From Streptomyces armeniacus (GTDB taxonomy: Bacteria; Actinomycetota; Actinomycetes; Streptomycetales; Streptomycetaceae), in the NCBI RefSeq assembly GCF_003355155.1, contig NZ_CP031320.1, forward strand, positions 7,779,383-7,843,382: a stretch of DNA of 64,000 bases, written 5' to 3'. Below, piece after piece: positions 10,869-19,248 of the stretch (positions within the stretch are counted from its first letter, which is position 1; every line of letters begins with the position of its first letter). The translations under genes were made by a program, and so were the position numbers. The notes below the pieces were generated by a model, which saw only the letters and a program-made list of their open reading frames with translations, was not told where the DNA came from and did no database searches.

Positions 10869-11306
10869 TCAGGACGCCTTCGGCAGCGCCGGCACGAGCG
10901 CGTTCCAGCGGTTGATCTCACACCCGTTCGCCCGGCTGAAGCGCGCGTCGACCGGCTTTCCGCGCCACGTCCCCGTGACCCGGGCCGTCACCGGGCCGCC
11001 GTAGACCATCGTGCACTGCGCGTCCTTGGGTACGGGCGCGAAGACGTCGGTGCCCTTCCTGGCGGCCTTGTCGATGGCGGCGCACGCTTCCCTCGCCTCG
11101 GGGTGGTCACCGCCGGACGGGTGACAGGCGAGCGTGAACGACCCGTCCATCGCACGGTCCGCGCTGTCCGTGACGGAGACGCTGAGGCGGTCGGCCTTGG
11201 CGGGCGGTACGACGCCGCCACCCGGCAGGACGGCCGTCGCCGGTGCGGCGGCAGCCCCGGTGAGGGCGGCAGCGACGGCCAGGATGGTTACGGTACGGCG
11301 CAACAT
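10869..11306 (-). CDS. Subtilisin inhibitor-like (SSI family) secreted protease inhibitor
   Basis: This secreted protein of about 145 residues has a clear signal peptide (MLRRTVTILAVAAALTGAAA, then PATA). The mature part shows the SSI fold signature: a reactive-loop region CTMVYGGPV and the closing WRGKPVDARFSRANGCEIN. By analogy with Streptomyces subtilisin inhibitor, whose reactive bond follows Met in CPMVYDP, the P1 residue here is probably Met and P1' Val. Four cysteines fit the usual two disulfides. It would inhibit extracellular serine proteases. The start at 11306 is preceded by GGGAG at good spacing; the longer in-frame start at 11390 would bury the signal peptide. Confidence 0.9.
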   Translation of the reverse strand: MLRRTVTILAVAAALTGAAAAPATAVLPGGGVVPPAKADRLSVSVTDSADRAMDGSFTLACHPSGGDHPEAREACAAIDKAARKGTDVFAPVPKDAQCTMVYGGPVTARVTGTWRGKPVDARFSRANGCEINRWNALVPALPKAS

Positions 11307-11856
11307 GGTGGCTCCCGGTGAGTGCTGGCAGGCGCGCGACCTCCGCGCTCCTTGCCGTACTAACGCTCCCCGGCGCCCGCCGTTGCGCAACTCGACCCAC
11401 CCATCCGGCGCACCCGCCCCACGCCTCCGCCTAGCAGCCCCAGCCCGCGGACCGCGCGCCCGGACCCCGCCCGCCCGCGCACGTGTTCCGGGGCGGCCCT
11501 GCCACCGTTGCCCCCCCCCGGCCCGGCCGCCCCGGCCCGCGTAGCAGGCGCTCCCCCCCCGTCGTCCCCTCAGGGCTGTCCCGGGACACCCTGCTGTGTA
11601 GGTGTGCCGCGTGCTACGTCGTCGGGGCGGGTAGAGTGGTTCAAAGAGACGGGTCGGAGTCCACGCGATGGGCGGCGTCGCGGGGTGGTACCTGCAGCGG
11701 GGCTGGGTCTACGGCGGCACGTGCCCGGCCGGGGTGATCGGGGTCGTACGCCGGATCGCGGTCGAACGCCGCGGGCGGGCCGAACGGCGGGGCGGCCCGC
11801 CCGGGTTGGGCCGGACGGGGCCCGCCGCCCGGCCCGGCGGGCGGGAGGCCCGGCGG
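11307..11856. other. Intergenic and junction DNA
   Basis: These 550 bases carry no credible gene. The first part should hold the promoter of the SSI-like gene. From about 11500 the sequence is full of C runs. An adapter-like stretch follows at 11619-11652. The rest, up to the threonine synthase stop, is GC-rich with short inverted repeats (GGGCCGG/CCGGCCC-like) that could act as terminator. Open frames here on the plus strand look like chance products of base composition. Confidence 0.55.
11619..11652. other. Probable sequencing-adapter remnant (Nextera i5 side)
   Basis: TCGTCGG at 11619-11625 matches the start of the i5 linker exactly. The linker remainder is corrupted mostly to G. Bases 11633-11652 then resemble the mosaic end, closing with AAAGAGACGG against the expected TAAGAGACAG. 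The match is weaker than at the other junctions, but order and spacing are right and it falls where the block-length pattern predicts a join. Confidence 0.55.
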
Positions 11857-13182
11857 TCAGGCGAGACCGGCCTCGCGGAACGCCGCCAGGCTGGGCCGGA
11901 TCGTCGCGGTCGGACCGGTCGTCGGCGCCACCGCGTCGAGCGTCTTGAGCCCGTCGCCGGTGTTCAGCACGACCGTGGTGAGGGACGGGTCCAGCACGCC
12001 GTTCTCGAGCAGCTTCTTGGCGACACCGACGGTCACGCCGCCCGCGGTCTCCGCGAAGATGCCCTCCGTACGGGCCAGCAGCTTGATCGCGTCGACGATC
12101 TGCGCGTCGTTCACGTCCTCCACCGCGCCGCCCGTACGGCGGGCGATGTCCAGGACGTACGGCCCGTCCGCCGGGTTGCCGATGGCCAGGGATTTGGCGA
12201 TGGTGTCGGGCCGCACGGGCCGTACGACGTCGTGCCCGTCCTTGAACGCGCGGGACACCGGCGAGCAGCCCTCCGCCTGAGCGCCGAAGATCCGGTACGG
12301 CTTGTCCTCGACCAGGCCGAGCGCGATCAGCTCCTTCAGCCCCTTGTCGATCTTCGTCAGCTGGGAGCCGGAGGCGATCGGGATGACCAGCTGGTCCGGC
12401 AGCCGCCAGCCGAGCTGCTCGCAGATCTCGTACGCGAGGGTCTTGGAGCCCTCGCCGTAGTACGGGCGCAGGTTGACGTTGACGAAGCCCCAGCCCTCGC
12501 CGAGCGGGTCGCCGATGAGCTCGGAACAGAAGCGGTTGACGTCGTCGTAGTTGCCCTCGATGCCGACGAGTTCACCGCCGTACACCGCCGCCATCACGAC
12601 CTTGCCCTGCTCCAGGTCGTGCGGGATGAACACGCACGAGCGGAACCCGGCGCGCGCGGCGGCGGCGCCCACGGCGCCCGCGAGATTGCCGGTGGACGAG
12701 CAGGAGAGCGTGGTGAACCCGAAGGCGCGCGCGGCCTCGACGGCGATCGCGACGACGCGGTCCTTGAACGAGTGGGTCGGGTTCCCGGAGTCGTCCTTGA
12801 TGTGCAGCGAACCGGTGACACCCAGCTCACGGGCCAGGTTGTCGGCCTTGACCAGCTGTGTGAAACCGGGGTTGGTGCCGGGCCGGTCGACGACATCGGC
12901 CGGGACGGGCAGCAGCGGCGCGTACCGCCAGATGCTGTTGGGGCCCGCCGCGATCTGCTTGCGCAGGCCCTCGGGGTCGCCGCTCGGGAGGTCGTACGCG
13001 ATCTCCAGCGGCCCGAAACAGACCTCGCACGCGAAGATCGGACCGAGCGCGAAACGCTCGCCGCATTCGCGGCAGGAAAGCGCGGCGGCGGGGCCGAGTG
13101 AAACCGTGCCGCCGGGGGCGTTGTTGCCGTTGGTGGCGTCGGTGCCGGGGGCGGTGGGCGTCTCGGGAGTTTGCACAGCCAT
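11857..13182 (-). CDS. thrC: Threonine synthase
   Basis: This PLP enzyme converts O-phosphohomoserine to threonine, the last step of threonine synthesis. The Schiff-base lysine lies in DDSGNPTHSFKDR, with the phosphate-binding segment SCSSTGNLAGAVG after it. The N-terminal part has a zinc-finger-like CRECGERF...CEVC pair seen in actinobacterial ThrC. Length (441 residues) is normal. The start at 13182 (MAVQTPETP) is preferred over the in-frame start at 13230, which lies inside the riboswitch leader. A SAM-I riboswitch sits just upstream, so expression should fall when S-adenosylmethionine is high. This fits control at the homoserine branch between threonine and methionine. Confidence 0.95.
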   Translation of the reverse strand: MAVQTPETPTAPGTDATNGNNAPGGTVSLGPAAALSCRECGERFALGPIFACEVCFGPLEIAYDLPSGDPEGLRKQIAAGPNSIWRYAPLLPVPADVVDRPGTNPGFTQLVKADNLARELGVTGSLHIKDDSGNPTHSFKDRVVAIAVEAARAFGFTTLSCSSTGNLAGAVGAAAARAGFRSCVFIPHDLEQGKVVMAAVYGGELVGIEGNYDDVNRFCSELIGDPLGEGWGFVNVNLRPYYGEGSKTLAYEICEQLGWRLPDQLVIPIASGSQLTKIDKGLKELIALGLVEDKPYRIFGAQAEGCSPVSRAFKDGHDVVRPVRPDTIAKSLAIGNPADGPYVLDIARRTGGAVEDVNDAQIVDAIKLLARTEGIFAETAGGVTVGVAKKLLENGVLDPSLTTVVLNTGDGLKTLDAVAPTTGPTATIRPSLAAFREAGLA

Positions 13183-13224
13183 GAAGGCGAGGCCCTTTCT
13201 CCTCATCTTCCCCGTGACGTATCT

Positions 13225-13345
13225 CGCCACGAGACGGACTTGGCACCTTCCCTAGCCGGGAGCCCCGCCATGTGCGCAGGCCGGCCGGAGGGTTGCCGGG
13301 GCTTCATCGGGCCGTTCCCTCTGCCCCTCTGGATGAGCGGTATGA
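13225..13345 (-). promoter_or_regulatory. SAM-I (S-box) riboswitch in the thrC leader
   Basis: On the minus strand the leader shows the S-box core in order. P1 side CTCATCCAGAG comes first, then GGCAGAGGGA, then CCCGATGAAGCCCCGGCAACC with its Streptomyces-style P2-P3 bulges, and finally GGAAGGTGCCAAGTCC near the 3' end. These are the conserved elements of SAM-I aptamers (AGAGxxGGxGGGAC, GCAACC, GGTGCxAAxTCC). The element ends about 45 bases before the threonine synthase start, so it probably acts on translation or on a short terminator. Confidence 0.88.
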
Positions 13346-13526
13346 AGTTGTTCGATCGGTTGTCAGTCGCCTGTCAGCCGTCCACAGGCATTCCGGGGTC
13401 AGGCCCAGGCATGCTGAGGCCATCGCCGTTGTTCAAGACTGTAACCGAAGGCCACCGGGCTTGAGATAGTCGTCCGAACCGCGAGATGGATCACAAGAGA
13501 CCGCAAGGGATCGCAAGGGAGCGCAC

Positions 13527-14609
13527 GTGCTGGACGAGGTCGGCTACTGGCTCGAACGGCGCTCCTGGTCAGCGACCGATCGCCCGCTCACCACGCTGCT
13601 CGACGCGAAGCGCGCCGGCGGCGAGGGCAGCAGCGTGAGCGTGGTGCTGCCCGCGCTGAACGAGGAGCGGACCGTCGGCGAGATCGTCTCCGTCATCCGC
13701 CGCGAGCTGATGACCGAGGCCGTCCCGCTGGTCGACGAGCTGGTGGTGCTGGACTCGGGCTCCACCGACCGTACGGCGGCGGTCGCGGGCGACGCGGGCG
13801 CGAAGGTCGTACACCGCGACGAGGTGCTGCCGCGGCTGCCCGCACTGCCCGGCAAGGGCGAGGTGCTGTGGCGGTCGCTGCTGGCGACGAACGGCGAGAT
13901 CGTGTGTTTCGTGGACGCCGACCTGCGGGACTTCTCCGCCCGCTTCGTCTCGGGGGTCGTCGGGCCGCTGCTGACGGAGCCGGACGTACGGCTGGTCAAG
14001 GCGATGTACGACCGGCCGCTCGGGCCGGTGCCGTACGAGCCTGCGGCTCTGGGAGGCGGCGGGGCCGCCGCCGACCCGGGGAACGGTGCGCTGGCGGGCG
14101 GCGGGCCCGGCGGCGGACGGGTCACCGAACTGGTCGCACGGCCGCTGCTGAACCTGCACTGGCCGCTGCTGGCGGGCTTCGTACAGCCGCTCGGCGGCGA
14201 GTACGCGGCCCGGCGCGAGCTGCTGGAACGGCTGCCCTTCCCGGTCGGCTACGGCGTGGAGCTCGGCCTGCTGATCGACGCGCTGCACGCCGCCGGGCTC
14301 GACGCGCTCGCCCAGGTCGACGTGGGCGTACGGCGCCACCGCCACCAGGACGGGCAGGCCCTGGGCCGGATGGCGGCGGCGATCTACCGCACGGCGCAGT
14401 TGCGGCTCGCGCGCGGGCCGGGGCCGCAGGCCGGGCACGGCGTGCAGCGTGGGCAGGCGGCGCGCGGGCCGCTCGTACGCCCGCGCCTGACGCAGTTCGA
14501 ACGCGCCCCTTCCGGGCGCTTCGTGGCCCGTACGCACGCCGTGGACACCGAGGAGCGGCCGCCGATGCGGGACGTCCCCGAGTACGCGGCGCGCCGCCGC
14601 GCCGCGTAG
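13527..14609 (+). CDS. gpgS: Glucosyl-3-phosphoglycerate synthase
   Basis: This GT-A glycosyltransferase (family 81/2-like) transfers glucose from NDP-glucose to 3-phosphoglycerate, the first step of glucosylglycerate and methylglucose-lipopolysaccharide synthesis. The N-terminal nucleotide-binding part is VVLPALNEERTVGEIV, the metal-binding DxD is CFVDADLRDF, and acceptor-side motifs ELVARPLLNLHWP and GYGVELGLLIDA are present. A glycine-rich stretch (GGGGAAADPGNG region) interrupts the middle and looks disordered. Length is 360 residues, slightly long for the family. GTG at 13527 follows two AAGGGA repeats that can serve as ribosome site. It diverges from thrC. Confidence 0.85.
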   Translation: MLDEVGYWLERRSWSATDRPLTTLLDAKRAGGEGSSVSVVLPALNEERTVGEIVSVIRRELMTEAVPLVDELVVLDSGSTDRTAAVAGDAGAKVVHRDEVLPRLPALPGKGEVLWRSLLATNGEIVCFVDADLRDFSARFVSGVVGPLLTEPDVRLVKAMYDRPLGPVPYEPAALGGGGAAADPGNGALAGGGPGGGRVTELVARPLLNLHWPLLAGFVQPLGGEYAARRELLERLPFPVGYGVELGLLIDALHAAGLDALAQVDVGVRRHRHQDGQALGRMAAAIYRTAQLRLARGPGPQAGHGVQRGQAARGPLVRPRLTQFERAPSGRFVARTHAVDTEERPPMRDVPEYAARRRAA

Positions 14610-14631
14610 CCGTGGCCGCGGCCACTTCCCA

Positions 14632-14755
14632 GCCCGTCCGGCGCTTGAGGACGGACCCCGGCCACGATCCGCGTCTGCCCGGCCAAGCAACCAGGCCAAC
14701 CACCGGCCGTGACCGCCCCCGGCCGTCCTCAAACGCCGGACGGACTTGAGGTCGT
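14632..14755. repeat. Inverted pair of the dispersed CCCGTCCGGCG intergenic repeat
   Basis: CCCGTCCGGCGCTTGAGGAC at about 14635 and its inverse CCGTCCTCAAACGCCGGACG at about 14724 face each other in the 160 bases between the convergent gpgS and RidA genes. The same element recurs near 35490, 35567 and 52852 and, degraded, near 59070. It is a familiar dispersed repeat of Streptomyces genomes, probably able to form hairpins that end transcripts. Confidence 0.75.
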
Positions 14756-14772
14756 GGCCGGTCCGGGCGGCG

Positions 14773-15201
14773 TCAGTTGCCGGACGGGCTGGAGTTCGTG
14801 GCGGGCGTGGTCGCGATGGCTTCGATTTCGACCAGCTGGTCCTCGTAGCCCAGCACCGCGACGCCCAGCAGCGTGCTCGGCGGATCGTGGTCGCCGAAGC
14901 CGTCGCGGACCACCTCCCACGCCTCGACCAGGTCCGCCTGCCGCTGCGACGCCACGTACACCGTCGTCTTCGCGACATCCGTCAGCGCCGCCCCGGCGCC
15001 GTCGAGTGCCGTGACGAGGTTGGCCATCGCCTGGCGGGCCTGGCCCGGGTAGTCGCCGACGGCGACCGTCGCGCCGTCCGCGTCGAGCGGGCACGCCCCG
15101 GCCGTGAAGACCGTGCGGGTGGGTGCGGTGACCGCCGAGGCGTACGCGTACTCGGCGATGTCCGACAGCCGCTCGTTCCGGATCAGTTCCACGCTGCTCA
15201 T
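14773..15201 (-). CDS. RidA/YjgF family protein (enamine/imine deaminase)
   Basis: A 142-residue RidA-family protein (MSSVELIRNERLSDIAEYAY). Active RidA proteins hydrolyse reactive 2-aminoacrylate-type enamines and so protect PLP enzymes. The barrel core AGACPLDADG, DYPGQARQAMANL and VAKTTVYVASQRQ is present. The arginine that binds the substrate carboxylate in archetypal RidA is not at its usual late position; GVAVLGYEDQLVEIEAIA ends the domain instead. It may therefore be one of the Rid subfamilies of unknown substrate. The ATG at 15201 has GAGAGGAA upstream; longer in-frame extensions run into the otsA leader. It diverges from otsA. Confidence 0.85.
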   Translation of the reverse strand: MSSVELIRNERLSDIAEYAYASAVTAPTRTVFTAGACPLDADGATVAVGDYPGQARQAMANLVTALDGAGAALTDVAKTTVYVASQRQADLVEAWEVVRDGFGDHDPPSTLLGVAVLGYEDQLVEIEAIATTPATNSSPSGN

Positions 15202-15316
15202 ACGGTTCCTCTCAACCTGCCTGCCGCCCGCGTACGGGCCTCTGACCGGCACAGCGCAGCACGCGCGCGCGGGAGGCGCCATTCCTTTTCGCGGCCGTAC
15301 GACTACGCTGCGGACC

Positions 15317-16831
15317 ATGGTCACTGAGCGCTCCGCACAGGTGGTTGTGGCGTCGAACCGGGGCCCCGTGGCCCACGCGTTCACCGACGACGGCGGGCTC
15401 ACCGCGCGGCGCGGCGGGGGCGGGCTGGTGTCCGGGCTCAGCGCCATCGGGCCCGACGCGGACGCCGTGTGGGTGTGCGCCGCGCTCGGCGACGCCGACC
15501 GCGAGGCGGCGCGGCGCGCCGGGCGGCGGCTGGACGCGGGCGACGCCGGCGGACAGGCGGTCCGCATGCTGGACATCCCGTCCGAGACGTTCGCCGCCGC
15601 CTACAACGGGGTCGCGAACTCCGTCCTGTGGTTCGTCCACCACCTGCTGTACCAGACGCCCCTCGAGCCGTCCTTCGACGCGGAGTTCACCCGGCAGTGG
15701 GCCGCGTACGAGACGTACAACGCCGCCTTCGCCGACGCCCTCGCCGAGGAGGCCGCCGACGGCGCCGCCGTGCTCGTACAGGACTACCACCTCGCCCTGA
15801 CCCCCGCGCTGCTCCGGGAACGCCGCCCCGACCTGCGTATCGGCCACTTCTCGCACACCCCGTGGGCGCCGCCGGACTACTTCCGGCTGCTCCCCGACGC
15901 GACCGCCGCCGCCGTCCTGCGCGGCATCCTCGGCGCCGACCGGGCGGCGTTCCTTACGCGGCGCTGGGCGGACGCGTTCACGGCGTGCTGCGCGGAGGTG
16001 CTGGGCGCGGAGGTCACGTACGGCGAGGCGGATCGCGGCGAGGCCGGTGGCGGCGGGCAGGGCGGCGACGGGCGGGGCGGCGACGGCGAGCCGCGGGTCA
16101 CGTACGAGGGCCGTACGACGCGGATCGGCGTCCACGGCCTCGGCGCCGACGGCGAGTTCCTGCGGGAACGGTCCCGCCGTACGGACGTCACCGAACGGAT
16201 CGGGCGGCTCCGCGAGCAGATCGGCGGCACGGACCGGCACACGGTCGTACGGGTGGACCGCACCGAACTGTCCAAGAACATCGTCCGCGGCCTGCACGCC
16301 TACCGCGAACTGCTCACCGAACGGCCCGAGTGGCGCGAACGCGTCGTCCACCTCGCCCTCGCCTACCCCTCCCGGCAGGACCTCGCCGTCTACCGCGACT
16401 ACACCGCCGAGGTCGCCCGCGTCGCCGAGAAGATCAACGCCGACTTCGGCACGCCCGGCTGGACCCCCGTCGTCCTGCACGTGAAGGACGACTTCGCGCG
16501 GTCCCTCGCCGCGTACCGCCTCGCGGACGTCGCCCTCGTCAACCCCATCCGGGACGGCATGAACCTCGTCGCGAAAGAGATCCCCGTCGTCTCGGACGCG
16601 GGCTGCGCCCTCGTCCTGTCGCGCGAGGCGGGCGCGTACGAGGAACTCGCCGACGACGCCGTCACGGTCAACCCGTACGACGTCACCGCGACCGCGCACG
16701 CCCTGCACGAGGCGCTGACGATGGGGGCGGAGGAGCGTACGGCGCGCACCGCGCGGCTCGCGGCGGCGGCGACGGCGCTGCCGCCCGCGGAGTGGTTCCT
16801 GGCGCAGCTGGAGGCGCTGCGGGGGGTGTGA
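15317..16831 (+). CDS. otsA: Trehalose-6-phosphate synthase
   Basis: This GT20 GT-B enzyme makes trehalose-6-phosphate from NDP-glucose and glucose-6-phosphate. The N-terminus has VVVASNRGPVAHAF and RRGGGGLVSGLSAIG. Acceptor-side VQDYHLALTPALLRE is followed by VDRTELSKNIVRGL, VNPIRDGMNLVAKEIPV and the late LSREAGAYEEL, all diagnostic. A glycine-rich insertion (about residues 235-255) is unusual but lies in a surface-loop region. The ATG at 15317 begins just before the conserved core; the open frame reaches back to 15104 without a sensible start. It converges on the EEP-phosphatase/otsB pair, so both trehalose steps lie side by side. The product is a compatible solute and spore reserve. Confidence 0.94.
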   Translation: MVTERSAQVVVASNRGPVAHAFTDDGGLTARRGGGGLVSGLSAIGPDADAVWVCAALGDADREAARRAGRRLDAGDAGGQAVRMLDIPSETFAAAYNGVANSVLWFVHHLLYQTPLEPSFDAEFTRQWAAYETYNAAFADALAEEAADGAAVLVQDYHLALTPALLRERRPDLRIGHFSHTPWAPPDYFRLLPDATAAAVLRGILGADRAAFLTRRWADAFTACCAEVLGAEVTYGEADRGEAGGGGQGGDGRGGDGEPRVTYEGRTTRIGVHGLGADGEFLRERSRRTDVTERIGRLREQIGGTDRHTVVRVDRTELSKNIVRGLHAYRELLTERPEWRERVVHLALAYPSRQDLAVYRDYTAEVARVAEKINADFGTPGWTPVVLHVKDDFARSLAAYRLADVALVNPIRDGMNLVAKEIPVVSDAGCALVLSREAGAYEELADDAVTVNPYDVTATAHALHEALTMGAEERTARTARLAAAATALPPAEWFLAQLEALRGV

Positions 16832-16909
16832 CGGCGCCTGCCCGTCGAGGGCCGGTCTGTCGGGCGCCTGCCTGTCGGGGGGGCGGAGCCGCTCGCGGTC
16901 AGCCCGCGG

Positions 16910-17911
16910 TCAGCCCGCGGCCCGCGTCGTGGCCCGCGTTGTGGCCCCCGCGTCGTGGTCCGCGTCGCAGTCCGCGTCGCGGTCCGCGGCCAGCGTCGCG
17001 ACGACCGCCGCGTGGTCCGACGGCCACACCCCGCCGACCGGTGCGTCGCCCGCCCGCCGCACCGCCCGTACGGCGCCGCGCCCGTCGGACGCCGCCTGGC
17101 CGACCAGCACGTAGTCGATACGGACGCTGGGCGAATGCGTCGCCGCCACATACGGGTTGGCCGCGTCCCAGGTGGCGGACGGCGCGCCCGTTCCGGCGTA
17201 CTCCCAGGCGTCCAGCAGCACTTGCCCGGGCACGGCGGGCGCGGTACGGAGGCCGCTGAGCAGGCGCATCTCGTCCGAGTCGGGGAAGGCGTTGAAGTCG
17301 CCGGTCAGGACGGGCGGAAAGGGCTCGCCGACGGCGGCCCCGCGCACGGCCGTGGGCGCGTCCCTGTGCTCCGCGATGAACTCGGCCACCGCCCGCACCT
17401 GTTGGCGCCGTACGGCCGACTCGTGCGGCGGCGAGTTCAGGTGCACCGTGAAGAACGGCAGCGGGCCGCCGGGCGCGTCCAGCAGCGCGTACAGCGCCGT
17501 ACGGCCGTCGTCCTGCCCGCCGGCCGTCGTCGGCAGCCGCAGCACGGCACGGTCCAGTACGGGCCACCGGCTGAGCACGGCGTTGCCGATGCCGTACGCC
17601 GGGGTGCCGGTGTGGTGCGCCGTGCCGTCCTGGGTGTCCGGGTCGCCGAGGCGTGCGTTCCAGCGCTCGGGGCGGTCGAACGGCGACCACGTCCAGTGCA
17701 TGCCGAGGTCGTCGGCGAGCAGGCCCGCGAGGTTGTCCGTACCGTCCGCCCACACCTCCTGCAGGCCCACCACGTCGGGACGTTCCTCGCGCAGCACCGT
17801 ACGGATCGCCTCGCGCCGCTCCCGCCAGGGCCCGAACCGCCACCACAGGTTCCACGTCAGTACGCGCAGCTCGCCGGCCGGGTGGTCCGGCCCTGTACGT
17901 ACGGCGGTCAC
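16910..17911 (-). CDS. Endonuclease/exonuclease/phosphatase (EEP) family protein
   Basis: A metal-dependent phosphohydrolase of the EEP (DNase I-like) fold. Motifs in order: LRVLTWNLWWRFG, RPDVVGLQEVWAD (metal-binding Glu), HLNSPPHES, LTGDFNAFPDSDEM (catalytic Asp/Asn) and the closing PSDHAAVVATL. The substrate (nucleic acid, sphingolipid, inositol phosphate or sugar phosphate) cannot be told. No signal peptide is seen. It starts at a GTG that overlaps the otsB stop (GTGA), so it is probably translated with otsB and may share a role in that pathway. The C-terminal tail repeats Asp-Ala-Asp and Thr-Thr-Arg and looks disordered. Confidence 0.85.
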   Translation of the reverse strand: MTAVRTGPDHPAGELRVLTWNLWWRFGPWRERREAIRTVLREERPDVVGLQEVWADGTDNLAGLLADDLGMHWTWSPFDRPERWNARLGDPDTQDGTAHHTGTPAYGIGNAVLSRWPVLDRAVLRLPTTAGGQDDGRTALYALLDAPGGPLPFFTVHLNSPPHESAVRRQQVRAVAEFIAEHRDAPTAVRGAAVGEPFPPVLTGDFNAFPDSDEMRLLSGLRTAPAVPGQVLLDAWEYAGTGAPSATWDAANPYVAATHSPSVRIDYVLVGQAASDGRGAVRAVRRAGDAPVGGVWPSDHAAVVATLAADRDADCDADHDAGATTRATTRAAG

Positions 17912-18815
17912 GCGCCTGCCTCGGGCCCGGCGGCCCCGGTCGCGGTCGCGGCCCCGGTCCCGGTCCCGGCTGCCAGGGCGCCGGCGAGGCCGTCGAGCAG
18001 CTCCACGACGCCGGACGGGCCGTCCACCACCAGGTCGGCGCGTTCGGCGAGTTCGGTCACCTCGTCGCTGCCGCTGCACACCAGAACGCCGTGCCCGCCC
18101 TCGGCGCGCAGCGAGTCGACGTAGGCGTAGGCGGCGAGGTCGCCAAGGTCGTCGCCCGCGTACAGCACCGTGCTCGCGCCCGTCTCCCGTACGAACTCCC
18201 GCAGCGCCACGCCCTTGTCCATGCCCGGCGGACGCAGCTCCAGCACCAGCCGCCCCGGCTCCACGACCAGACCGTGGCGCGCGGCGAGCGCCTCCAGCGG
18301 CTCGCGCAGCCCCTCGAAAGCGGCGGCCGGGTCGGCCGCGCGGCGCGTGTGCACGGCCAGCGCGCGGCCCTTGTCCTCGACGTGCACGCCGGTATCGCCG
18401 GCGGGAAGGACGTCCTCGATGAGGCCGGGCAGTACGTCCCGTACGGCCTCCACACCCGGATGCGGGTCGGGCAGCCGTACCTCCCCGGAGGCCGCGTCCC
18501 AGCGCTCCGCGCCGTACGCGCCGAGCACGACGAGGTGGGGCACGTCGGGGTTCGGCCGGGCGGGATCGTCCGCCAGACCGGCGTAGCGGACGGCGAGTTC
18601 GGCGGGCCGCCCGGTGACCACGACCACGGCGGCGAGCCGCGGCGCGAGCCGCGCGAGCGCGGGCGCGGCGCCGGGGTGGGCGCGGGCCTGCGCGGGATCG
18701 GGGACGATCGGGGCCAGCGTCCCGTCGAAGTCGACCGCGACGACGGCACGGGCGGGCCGCGCGAGCAGCGCGCCGAGTCCGTCCCGCCCGGCGGAGGTGC
18801 CGGGGGTGGGGCCCG
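17908..18815 (-). CDS. otsB: Trehalose-6-phosphate phosphatase, 5' end lost at a junction
   Basis: A HAD-superfamily phosphatase that removes phosphate from trehalose-6-phosphate. HAD motif I is VVAVDFDGTLAPIV, motif II lies in VVVTGRPAEL, the lysine motif is PPGMDKGVALREF, and motif IV is VLYAGDDLGDLAAY. The tail is rich in Ala/Gly/Thr. The N-terminal residues GRDGLGALLARP match the normal start region of the family, but no good initiation codon follows. Beyond about 18815 the sequence turns into a fold-back copy of the isomerase gene. The frame stays open to 18897 by chance. The stop overlaps the EEP gene start. Confidence 0.88.
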
Positions 18816-19248
18816 GGCGCGCCGGTGGGCCCCCGGACCGTACGGCCGCCGTGCTGGGGCCCTGGGTCCGGGACGTACAGCTGAAGGACGTCGCCACAGC
18901 CGCCGACCTGCGCCCGGTCCTGCCCGGCCAGCGGCAGGGTGCCGTGGCCGCCGTGGTCGAGCAGGTGCGACGGGTCGGCTACGGCGGCTGGTTCAGCCTC
19001 GAGTGGGAGCGCGCCTGGTACCCCGAGACCGGCGGCCTCGGGGTACCAGGCGCGCTCCCACTCGAGGCTGAACCAGCCGCCGTAGCCGAGCCGTCGCACC
19101 TGCTCGACGACGGCGGCCAGCGGCAGGGTGCCGTGGCCGGGCAGGACCGGGCGCAGGTCGGCGGCTGTGGCGACGTCCTTCAGCTGTACGTGCCGGACCC
19201 AGGGCCCGAGCACGGCGGCCGTACGGTCCGGGGGCTCACCGGCGCGCC
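18816..19248. repeat. Large inverted repeat (2 x 212 bp) at an assembly fold-back
   Basis: Bases 18816-19027 and 19037-19248 are inverted copies of equal length around a 9-base spacer. The right arm is the intact coding sequence of the TIM-barrel isomerase (WFSLEWERAWYPE). The left arm is a corrupted copy: most differences are changes to G, and a block of about 21 bases (GGCCACGGCACCCTGCCGCTG in the gene) is itself reverse-complemented. These features suit a chimeric, low-quality contig end better than a biological palindrome. Confidence 0.85.

Noticed and set aside
18816..19248. Large palindrome as a replication terminus, telomere-like end or mobile-element terminus
   Set aside because: It lies inside coding sequence, one arm carries G-biased errors, and no transposase or telomere motif is present.
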